A stretch of 6,476 nucleotides of DNA from Phycisphaeraceae bacterium (GTDB taxonomy: Bacteria; Planctomycetota; Phycisphaerae; Phycisphaerales; Zrk34). Position 1 is the first letter of the stretch; every line of letters begins with the position of its first letter. The stretch covers positions 1-6,476 of the forward strand of contig JANQJT010000334.1 of assembly GCA_028281485.1 (NCBI GenBank), in the 5' to 3' direction. The translations under genes and the position numbers were made by a program. The notes beneath the pieces were generated by a model that worked only from the letters and a program-made list of their open reading frames with translations, did no database searches and was not told the origin of the DNA. Below, in pieces: positions 1-5,143 of the stretch.

Positions 1-974
1 AGATCAACCACGTGCACGCCGTGCAGACCGCCATGCGCGACATCGACCGGCAGGCACGCAACCTCGCCCTGGCCGATAGCGACTCCGACTCGCCGGCCGT
101 CGCCGACACCATCGCGCAGATCGAAGCCAACAAGATCTTCTCCCTCGAACCCGGCCGGTTCATGGTCACCGCCCACAACCTCAACAACTGGGGCGACATC
201 GACGGCGACGCCACCGCGTCCGGCTACGAATACAACACCCACGGCTTCGATGTCGGCGCGGAAACACTCATCGACTCCCGCCTGCTCGTCGGGGGCTCGG
301 CAACGGCGCTGTGGTCCAGCGTCAACGGCGACGGCGCCAGCGGCTCGGCAGACGTGACCACCCTGTACGGCAGCGCCTACCTAGCCTACATCCAGCCGCG
401 GTGGCAGGTCACCGGCGGAGCCACCTACGGACACGGGTGGACCGACACCCGCCGCCCCATCAGCGGGCTGGGCCTCACCGCCCTGGGCGAATACGACTCA
501 CAGATCTACACCGGCTTCATCAGCGGCAGCTACACCTTCCCCATCAACGGCTTCAACGTCGAGCCGATCGCCTCCGTGGACTACGCCCACGTCGTCGACG
601 AGGGCTACACCGAGACCGGCGCCGGCGGCATGAACATGACAGTCGGCCGCAACGGAACCGACAGCCTCAAAACCCTCGCGGCGCTACGCCTCTCCCGCGC
701 CTATCCCCTCGACCAAGACACCCGCCTCAAGGCTCACGTCTCCGTCGGCTGGCAGTACGAACACCTCGACGCCCAGATCGCCAACCACGTCACACTCATC
801 GGCACGTCCTTCATCAACCGGGGCGTCAATATCAACCGCGGCGCCCTTCTCCTCAACGCCGGCGCCGACCTGCAGATCGACACCCACACGGCGGTCTTTG
901 TGGACTACACCAGCCACATCAACGGCGACCTCGAAACCCACGGCCTCGAAGCCGGCATCAAAATCCTCTTTTAA
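1..974 (+). CDS. Autotransporter-like outer-membrane beta-barrel protein, C-terminal part (5' end outside window)
   Basis: The reading frame is open from the first bases (codons from position 3) to a TAA at 972-974, so the gene almost certainly starts upstream; the in-frame GTG at 12 and ATG at 33 have no convincing ribosome site. The first 45 or so residues look helical and polar, like the linker that threads an autotransporter barrel. The remaining 270 or so residues alternate hydrophobic and polar residues in glycine- and aromatic-rich strands (for example SATALWSS, YLAYIQPRWQVTGGATYGHG, TAVFVDYTS) and end in GIKILF. A terminal phenylalanine is the usual signal of proteins inserted by the BAM machinery. 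Length and pattern fit the autotransporter beta-domain family, which anchors a passenger domain at the cell surface. The passenger is not in the window, so its role is unknown. Base composition is high-GC, like the right-hand genes. A plain porin-like barrel is the main alternative. Confidence 0.8.
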   Translation, partial: INHVHAVQTAMRDIDRQARNLALADSDSDSPAVADTIAQIEANKIFSLEPGRFMVTAHNLNNWGDIDGDATASGYEYNTHGFDVGAETLIDSRLLVGGSATALWSSVNGDGASGSADVTTLYGSAYLAYIQPRWQVTGGATYGHGWTDTRRPISGLGLTALGEYDSQIYTGFISGSYTFPINGFNVEPIASVDYAHVVDEGYTETGAGGMNMTVGRNGTDSLKTLAALRLSRAYPLDQDTRLKAHVSVGWQYEHLDAQIANHVTLIGTSFINRGVNINRGALLLNAGADLQIDTHTAVFVDYTSHINGDLETHGLEAGIKILF

Positions 975-1003
975 AATACCCCGGAAACTATCCACATAAA
1001 TCC

Positions 1004-1024
1004 TCTCGGAAAAAACCTGAGAGA
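1004..1024. terminator. Weak hairpin between convergent genes, possible terminator
   Basis: CTCTC (1004-1008) pairs with GAGAG (1020-1024). An inner GG/CC pair closes an A6 loop, with T1019 bulged. It lies 30 bp after the barrel gene's stop and 57 bp past the end of the opposing zinc-ribbon gene, where a shared terminator would be expected. There is no T-run directly after the stem on either strand (TTTT appears only at 1034-1037), so it is not a canonical Rho-independent terminator. Nothing else is recognisable in the 975-1080 gap. Confidence 0.3.
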
Positions 1025-1080
1025 ACCCATGCAATTTTATTACCGCAATTATTGACTGGACCCACAAATCCTATTCATCA

Positions 1081-2241
1081 CTACTCGGTCATATCACGTG
1101 ACCCAATCATTGAAGCAGGTATGCGAAGTCTTAGCATACCTTCACCCCCAAAGTTCTTTGCGGGAAGCTCTAAATCAAGGTAGCCAACAGCATCAATAGG
1201 CAACTCAAAGACAAGCACATCAGACAGTGATTTGCCAGGATAGATTGAATCAGAACTTGTATGATTAACTATCTCTGCGCTGTAGCCAAAAGTTATACGT
1301 TTATAATTGTTTCCAAAATTGTCCCGCAATGTTGCATAATCTCTTGCAAATGAGATGTCCCGAACTTGCCAACTACGGTATTCAATCTTCTTGCTCTCGC
1401 TGAGATTCACCAATTCTACGCCGATCGACAGCAAATCGTTTTCCGAAGTTGTTTCCTGATCATCATAGCCGGACACAAGAGGTACTTTTCCCAAATACAC
1501 ATCTGTAATACGCAATTGAATATCATCCTGTCGAACCGCATTTTGCGCAGACGCCCATTGATGTCCATCCGACTGAGCAACCTGATGCGCTTCATCAGCC
1601 TGCCCGGAATCTGACGATTCAGTGGAACCATCGGCCAAAACGATTTCTTGCCTTGTTTGATTTGCCACCTCAATATCTTGGTTGATAGCTTCTGCCGTCT
1701 GGTCAATTGCTTCTATAGCGCCACCAATAAAAACAACCTGAATTAGAGCGACTACAAGAGCCAAGCCGGACACAACACCTCCACCAATCGGCCAACCAAT
1801 ACCCGCCCCTCTTCGTGTAAGAGCAACAAGCAATCCGATACCGGCAAGGAGGACGCCAAGAATACTCAGAGGCAGACTGAGTAGACCTAAAATCGGCACC
1901 CAACAAAACAGCAGTGCCACGATACCAAGAATTAGTGATACAACACCAAGACTCGAAGTTCGTTTTGGCATGTGGACATTAACCGAAGGAGCTTGCTGGA
2001 CATGGCCATGCTCTAGCTGCGGCTGTTGTGGCGACAAGGCCTGATTCGACTGATGAACTCGTGATACCGGCTGTGAATCAAAATGCTCTGCAACATCCAC
2101 TGACTCATTGTTTAACATCTCAATATTAGAAGACGGGACTAACAATACAGCGCCACACTTTGGGCACTTACCCTTCTTGCCCGCAACTTCATCTTTAACC
2201 TTGAGCTGTTTCCCGCATCCCAAACACTGGAACTCGATCAT
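1081..2241 (-). CDS. Zinc-ribbon membrane protein with DUF4352-like C-terminal domain
   Basis: This is a 386-residue protein of unknown specific function. Residues 1-36 form a zinc ribbon (C6-x2-C9 and C26-x2-C29 around a Lys/Gly-rich turn), a module common at the start of planctomycete proteins. Residues 37-95 are a Gln/Pro/His-rich linker. Residues 97-173 hold about three hydrophobic helices (roughly 97-116, 118-141, 153-173), resembling DUF4190-type membrane segments. Residues 174-238 are a polar, probably helical stalk. Residues 239-376 form a beta-rich domain with DUF4352-like marks: SIGVELVNLSESKKI, DNFGNNY and IYPGKSLSDVLVFELP. The zinc ribbon is probably cytoplasmic and the C-terminal domain outside the membrane, which is an inference. 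The start ATG (2239-2241) is supported by a GGGAGG site. The gene is far more AT-rich than its neighbours (18 G+C in 60 bases at 1261-1320, against 49 in 60 at 3361-3420), which suggests acquisition by transfer. It is probably transcribed alone. Confidence 0.85.
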   Translation of the reverse strand: MIEFQCLGCGKQLKVKDEVAGKKGKCPKCGAVLLVPSSNIEMLNNESVDVAEHFDSQPVSRVHQSNQALSPQQPQLEHGHVQQAPSVNVHMPKRTSSLGVVSLILGIVALLFCWVPILGLLSLPLSILGVLLAGIGLLVALTRRGAGIGWPIGGGVVSGLALVVALIQVVFIGGAIEAIDQTAEAINQDIEVANQTRQEIVLADGSTESSDSGQADEAHQVAQSDGHQWASAQNAVRQDDIQLRITDVYLGKVPLVSGYDDQETTSENDLLSIGVELVNLSESKKIEYRSWQVRDISFARDYATLRDNFGNNYKRITFGYSAEIVNHTSSDSIYPGKSLSDVLVFELPIDAVGYLDLELPAKNFGGEGMLRLRIPASMIGSRDMTE

Positions 2242-2246
2242 GCCGA

Positions 2247-2252
2247 CCTCCC
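2247..2252 (-). promoter_or_regulatory. Ribosome binding site of the zinc-ribbon gene
   Basis: On the minus strand GGGAGG lies 5 bases before the ATG whose complement is 2239-2241. It is a strong Shine-Dalgarno match and fixes the start codon. Confidence 0.75.
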
Positions 2253-2306
2253 GGTAGTCGATGGGTAGTAATATCTAGAGGCAATTCATTCAAGTAATCG
2301 TGCTGG

Positions 2307-2315
2307 ATTATACCA
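2307..2315 (-). promoter_or_regulatory. Extended -10 promoter of the zinc-ribbon gene
   Basis: Read on the minus strand, TGGTATAAT is a textbook extended -10 element (TGnTATAAT). Transcription would start near 2300 and give a leader of about 58 bases before the ATG. No good -35 is visible: the place for one falls in the stem of the tRNA terminator. That fits an extended -10 promoter, which needs little from a -35. Confidence 0.55.
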
Positions 2316-2320
2316 CACGT

Positions 2321-2358
2321 AAGAAACAAAACCGCCCCGCGTGCCTCACACGGGGCGG
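2321..2358 (-). terminator. Rho-independent terminator of the tRNA-Cys gene
   Basis: On the minus strand an 8-bp GC-rich stem (2351-2358 with 2332-2339) is extended by a 3-bp GTG/CAC inner stem after one mismatch and closed by a 3-base loop. It is followed at once by TTTTGTTTCTT (2331-2321). It begins 26 bases after the tRNA 3' end, so it should end the tRNA transcript and keep it from reading into the zinc-ribbon gene. Confidence 0.85.
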
Positions 2359-2383
2359 CTGTCATTCACTTGCACCTCTGCAA

Positions 2384-2457
2384 AGGCCGCGGTGGGATTC
2401 GAACCCACGAATGACGGTTTTGCAAACCGTTGCCTTAGACCACTTGGCTACGCGGCC
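2384..2457 (-). tRNA. tRNA-Cys (anticodon GCA)
   Basis: The minus strand folds into a complete cloverleaf. The 7-bp acceptor stem is GGCCGCG (2457-2451) with CGCGGCC (2391-2385). There is a D arm with GCC/GGC, an anticodon stem ACGGT/ACCGT around the loop TTGCAAA, a 5-base variable loop, and a T arm GTGGG-TTCGAAT-CCCAC. Loop positions 34-36 read GCA, which decodes UGC (cysteine). The discriminator base is U (complement of 2384), the known identity base for cysteine tRNA. CCA is not encoded, so the end must be added by nucleotidyltransferase. The gene is a single-gene unit with its own promoter and terminator. Confidence 0.97.
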
Positions 2458-2468
2458 GCGAACACGCC

Positions 2469-2496
2469 ATTATATGCCCTCACCCACGCCGCACAA
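2469..2496 (-). promoter_or_regulatory. Promoter of the tRNA-Cys gene
   Basis: On the minus strand a perfect -10, TATAAT (2474-2469), is preceded at 16 bases by a partial -35, TTGTGC (2496-2491). The predicted start near 2462 leaves a leader of about 5 bases before the mature tRNA 5' end at 2457. Confidence 0.7.
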
Positions 2497-2517
2497 TCCC
2501 ACAACGAACACACAACC

Positions 2518-2562
2518 GAGCCGGGACCTAGGGTCCCGGTCCGGCATCACAGATGCCGGCTC
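2518..2562. repeat. Two perfect hairpins inside an outer stem
   Basis: CCGGGACC (2521-2528), loop TAG, GGTCCCGG (2532-2539) is a perfect 8-bp hairpin. One base later CCGGCATC (2541-2548), loop ACA, GATGCCGG (2552-2559) is a second. GAGCC (2518-2522) can also pair with GGCTC (2558-2562), which would give a three-way-junction fold. The element lies 50 bases past the stop of the Rrf2 gene and could end or protect its mRNA. The following minus-strand bases are only loosely T-rich, so it is not a standard terminator. A REP-like repeat is the alternative. Confidence 0.6.
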
Positions 2563-2612
2563 AATCACCTCGTATTTTCAAATGAACCCGATACACCCCC
2601 CACCCAGCCTGC

Positions 2613-3098
2613 TTACCCCTCGTTCTTCGAGACCGTCAGGTCCACCTTCCGGCCCTTGCCCACGTTCGCGCTGGCGGGAAACTCACACAGCGGCTCCACC
2701 GTGTCTTCTGTGCCCAGCAGCGCAGAGACCGGCGTCGAGGCGAACTGCTGCTCGACCAGCTCGATCGTCTTGTCCAACTGCTTGTGCAGCGGACACAGCT
2801 CGTCGCCGTGCGAACCGAGATTCAACGGGCAGTGATTGATCCGACGGATCGGCTCCACCGCGTTGACCACCTCCAGGATCGTCAGCTGCTCCGGATCGCC
2901 GGTCAACTGGAATCCGCCGTGCCGGCCGCGCTGGCTCGTAATCAACCCGCTGCGGCTCAGTCCCTGCAACACCTTCGACAGATACCCCGCCGGCACACGC
3001 GTCGCCGCCGCGATCTGCTTGGTCGTCCACGATTCCTCCGCGTGCTGGGCCAAGTAGACCACCGCCCGCAGGGCATACTCTGTGGTTTGAGATATCAT
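2613..3098 (-). CDS. Rrf2-family transcriptional regulator
   Basis: This 161-residue protein has the usual length and order of the Rrf2 family (IscR, NsrR, RirA, CymR). It opens with MISQTTEYALRAVVYLA, followed by a winged helix-turn-helix at about residues 24-65 (TTKQIA, VPAGYLSKVLQ, SGLITSQRGRHGGFQL). The effector region holds C90 and C102 with H97 and H105 (CPLNLGSHGDELCPLH). IscR- and NsrR-type iron-sulfur sensors carry three cysteines here; the middle one is S96 in this protein. It may therefore bind an unusual cluster, sense thiol oxidation, or bind no cofactor. A further cysteine, C138, lies in the tail. The start ATG follows an AGAGGA-type site about 10 bases upstream. Promoter and palindrome are described separately and suggest autoregulation. 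The gene is divergent from obg across a 212-bp gap. The target pathway is not evident from the neighbours. Confidence 0.93.
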   Translation of the reverse strand: MISQTTEYALRAVVYLAQHAEESWTTKQIAAATRVPAGYLSKVLQGLSRSGLITSQRGRHGGFQLTGDPEQLTILEVVNAVEPIRRINHCPLNLGSHGDELCPLHKQLDKTIELVEQQFASTPVSALLGTEDTVEPLCEFPASANVGKGRKVDLTVSKNEG

Positions 3099-3176
3099 TG
3101 ATACACTGTCCTCTTAAACTGAAATGCCGCGAGATACACTCAGCCCCAATACGCCTGTCGCGGCCCCGACATGCGC

Positions 3177-3192
3177 CTAAATACCGATTTAG
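3177..3192. promoter_or_regulatory. 16-bp palindrome, candidate Rrf2 operator
   Basis: CTAAAT (3177-3182), ACCG, ATTTAG (3187-3192) is a perfect 6-bp inverted repeat with a 4-base centre. It sits just downstream of the -10 of the rrf2 promoter, over the first transcribed bases, where a bound dimer would block transcription. Rrf2 proteins bind as dimers to AT-rich inverted repeats and often repress their own gene. That this protein binds here is an inference. Confidence 0.5.
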
Positions 3193-3199
3193 TTATCCG

Positions 3200-3228
3200 A
3201 TTATCAACTTTTGAACCCGCCAAGTCAA
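3200..3228 (-). promoter_or_regulatory. Sigma-70 promoter of the Rrf2 gene
   Basis: On the minus strand TTGACT (3228-3223) and GATAAT (3205-3200) each match consensus at five of six bases and are separated by exactly 17 bases. The start would be near 3193, giving a leader of about 95 bases. The leader contains two copies of AGTGTATC (minus strand, 3140-3133 and 3107-3100). Confidence 0.7.
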
Positions 3229-3310
3229 CCGCTTTTTCCCCTCTTACGCCAACTCTCGAAAAAAACTACCATAGCCCCCTTTTAATCCGCAACAGGACCC
3301 GCGAACCCCC

Positions 3311-4333
3311 ATGCTCGTCGACAAGGCCGTCATCTTCGTGAAATCCGGCTCAGGCGGAGACGGTGCCGTCGCCTTCCGGCGCGAGGCCTACGCCCCCAAG
3401 GGCGGCCCCAGCGGCGGCGACGGCGGCGATGGCGGCTCCTTCTACGTCAAGGCCACCCCCGGCGTCGACACCCTCCTCGACATGGCCGGCCGACACCACT
3501 GGTACGCCGAAAACGGCCAACCCGGCGGCGGCAAGTCCTGCTCCGGCAAGGCCGGCGAAGACTTCATCCTCAAGGTCCCCCCCGGCACACTCGTCTACAA
3601 CGACGAGACCGGCGAGCTCATCGTCGACCTCGACACGCCAGGCCAAACCTTCCGAATCGCGCCCGGCGGCAAGGGCGGCTACGGAAACGAACACTTCAAG
3701 TCCGCCACCAAACAGGTCCCCCGCGACTTCACGCCCGGCGAGCCCGGCGTCGAATTACGCATCCGCCTCGAACTCAAACTCATCGCCGACATCGGCCTCG
3801 TCGGAAAACCCAACGCCGGCAAGTCCACCCTCCTCACCGCCATCAGCCGCGCCAAACCCAAGGTCGCCGACTACCCCTTCACCACGCTCGAACCCCAGCT
3901 CGGCATCGTCGAACTGCCCGGCTTCCGCCGCATCGTCGTCGCCGACATCCCCGGCCTCATCGAAGGCGCCGCCGACGGCGCAGGCCTCGGGCACGACTTC
4001 CTCCGCCACATCGAACGCACGCGCATCCTCGTCCACCTGCTCGACGTCGATCCCGCCGACCACTCCGACCCCGCCGACAACTTCCACGCCATCAACGCCG
4101 AGCTCCGACAGTACTCCACCGTCCTCGCCGACAAGCCCATGCTCGTCGCGCTCAACAAGATGGACCTCCACCCCGACCCCGAAGACCGCGCCGCCGCGAT
4201 CGAACTGCTCGCAGACAAGATCGACCAGCCCATGTACCAGATCTCCGCCGCCACCGGCGAAGGCACGCGCGAGCTCTTCGAAGAATGCTGGCAGCGCCTC
4301 GAACAAACCAAACAGGAAAACCCAGAGGTATAA
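3311..4333 (+). CDS. obg: Obg/CgtA GTPase
   Basis: This is an essential GTPase that binds the large ribosomal subunit, acts in its maturation and links growth to nucleotide levels. The protein has 340 residues. The glycine-rich Obg fold covers about 1-157 (GSGGDGAVAFRREAYAPKGG, GGDGGDGG, NGQPGGGKSCSGK, PPGT, GGKGGYGNEHFKS). The G domain covers about 158-332: G1 GKPNAGKST (165-173), G2 YPFTT (188-192), G3 DIPG (212-215) with switch II GLGHDFLRHIERT, G4 NKMD (282-285), and G5 SAA (312-314). It stops after the G domain, so the optional C-terminal extension of the E. coli and Bacillus proteins is absent, as in many minimal Obg proteins. The ATG at 3311 gives the expected MLVDKAVIFVKSG start. It is first in a run with coaX, which starts 7 bp after its stop. 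The L21/L27 ribosomal protein genes that often precede obg are not here. Confidence 0.98.
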   Translation: MLVDKAVIFVKSGSGGDGAVAFRREAYAPKGGPSGGDGGDGGSFYVKATPGVDTLLDMAGRHHWYAENGQPGGGKSCSGKAGEDFILKVPPGTLVYNDETGELIVDLDTPGQTFRIAPGGKGGYGNEHFKSATKQVPRDFTPGEPGVELRIRLELKLIADIGLVGKPNAGKSTLLTAISRAKPKVADYPFTTLEPQLGIVELPGFRRIVVADIPGLIEGAADGAGLGHDFLRHIERTRILVHLLDVDPADHSDPADNFHAINAELRQYSTVLADKPMLVALNKMDLHPDPEDRAAAIELLADKIDQPMYQISAATGEGTRELFEECWQRLEQTKQENPEV

Positions 4334-4340
4334 TCCCACC

Positions 4341-5120
4341 ATGAGCTTCAACGGCCTGGCCATCAACGTCGGCAACACACGCACCCAGTTCGCCCCCATC
4401 ACCGACGGCTCGCTCGGCGACCTGCAACACGTCCCCCACGACCGCGCCGAGGACCTGCCCGACGCGATCAACGCCGTCTATCAGTCCCTCACCGACGCCG
4501 GTCACGCCGACCCCGTCGCGCTGCTCGCCTCGGTCAACCAATCCGCCGCCGACAACGTCATCGAAGCCCTCACCATCTGCCAGTGCCCCACCGCCACCGT
4601 CGAAGACCACCTGCCCGTCCCCATCGGTCGCAAGCTCGACCCCGAGACCATCGTCGGCGTCGACCGCCTGCTCAACGCCGCCGCCGCCTACGACAAACTC
4701 AAGCAGGCCGTCATCGTCGTCGACGCCGGCTCCGCACTCCCCGTCGACTTCATCGACGGCGAAGGCACCTTCCACGGCGGCGCCATCTGCCCCGGCGCAC
4801 AACTCCAACTCAAAGCCCTCCACCAACACACCGCCCAACTGCCCGAACTCACCTTCACCAAGCCTGAAGAAACCCTCGGCCACTCCACCGCCCAGGCCAT
4901 CCTCACCGGCATCTACCACGGCATCCGCGGCGCCGCACGCGAACTCGTCGAAGCCTACGCCGCCGAGTACGGCGCATACCCCACCGTCATCGCCACCGGC
5001 GGGGACGCCGTCGCCCTCTTCTCCGACTACGACCTGGTCGGCGCCGTCGTCCCCGAGCTCACGCTCCAGGGCCTCGTCGTCGCACGACGCACCCAACTCG
5101 AACAGGAAGACAACGACTAA
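4341..5120 (+). CDS. coaX: Type III pantothenate kinase (CoaX), with altered first motif
   Basis: CoaX phosphorylates pantothenate with ATP, the first step of coenzyme A synthesis in the cytoplasm. The 259-residue length fits the family. Recognisable motifs are AINVGNTRTQFA (7-18, phosphate loop), GVDRLLNAAAAY (106-117), VVDAGSALPVDFID (126-139), HGGAICPGAQLQLKALHQHTA (145-165) and VIATGGDA (216-223). The family has three strictly conserved aspartates. The second and third are present (D108 and D128), but the first, in D-x-GNT, is asparagine (N9, codon AAC at 4365-4367). The GTAxT-type motif is also changed to GSALP. It may be a poor kinase, a lineage variant, or a protein with another role. 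The ATG at 4341 is preceded by AGAGG (4324-4328) inside the end of obg. The reading frame stays open far upstream inside obg as a shadow, so this ATG is chosen from motif position and site. It is probably co-transcribed with obg. Confidence 0.9.
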   Translation: MSFNGLAINVGNTRTQFAPITDGSLGDLQHVPHDRAEDLPDAINAVYQSLTDAGHADPVALLASVNQSAADNVIEALTICQCPTATVEDHLPVPIGRKLDPETIVGVDRLLNAAAAYDKLKQAVIVVDAGSALPVDFIDGEGTFHGGAICPGAQLQLKALHQHTAQLPELTFTKPEETLGHSTAQAILTGIYHGIRGAARELVEAYAAEYGAYPTVIATGGDAVALFSDYDLVGAVVPELTLQGLVVARRTQLEQEDND

Positions 5121-5131
5121 GCCGCTTGCCC

Positions 5132-5137
5132 GGGAGG
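5132..5137 (+). promoter_or_regulatory. Ribosome binding site fixing the GTG start of the membrane protein gene
   Basis: GGGAGG lies 6 bases before GTG 5144-5146. An upstream in-frame TTG at 5126 would put this site inside the gene, so the GTG is preferred. Confidence 0.75.
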
Positions 5138-5143
5138 CATCGC

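Larger units (their letters stand above)
3099..3310. other. Divergent intergenic region between rrf2 and obg
   Basis: This 212-bp region is AT-richer than its flanking genes. It holds the rrf2 promoter, the 16-bp palindrome and the AGTGTATC direct repeats. For obg no good promoter can be named: TACCAT (3267-3272) is a possible -10 but the -35 position (TTACGC) is poor. AGGA at 3294-3297 is a weak, distant ribosome site 13 bases before the obg ATG. Confidence 0.5.

Noticed and set aside
311..1183. 290-residue + strand frame overlapping the barrel gene
   Set aside because: Arg/Pro/His-rich shadow of the barrel gene in another frame.
2384..2408. tRNA 3' end as an attachment site for an integrated island
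   Set aside because: No second copy of this segment is seen near the other edge of the AT-rich region, no integrase gene is present, and the tRNA terminator directly downstream is intact.
2300..2839. + strand frames of 179 and 164 residues across the tRNA and the end of rrf2
   Set aside because: They run through the antisense of the tRNA, its terminator and rrf2, and their products have no family features.
4329..4334. Perfect TATAAT at the end of obg, as a possible internal promoter for coaX
   Set aside because: The place for a -35 (4306-4311, AACCAA) has no match and there is no TG extension. The 7-bp gap to coaX favours co-transcription.
3363..4340. Long + strand frame upstream of and continuous with coaX, giving an apparent 585-residue protein
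   Set aside because: The first 326 residues are Pro/Ser/Thr-rich low-complexity sequence that overlaps obg in another frame. The true CoaX motifs begin at ATG 4341.
5126..5143. TTG at 5126 as the start of the membrane protein
   Set aside because: The GGGAGG ribosome site at 5132-5137 is correctly spaced for GTG 5144 and would be inside the gene if TTG were used.
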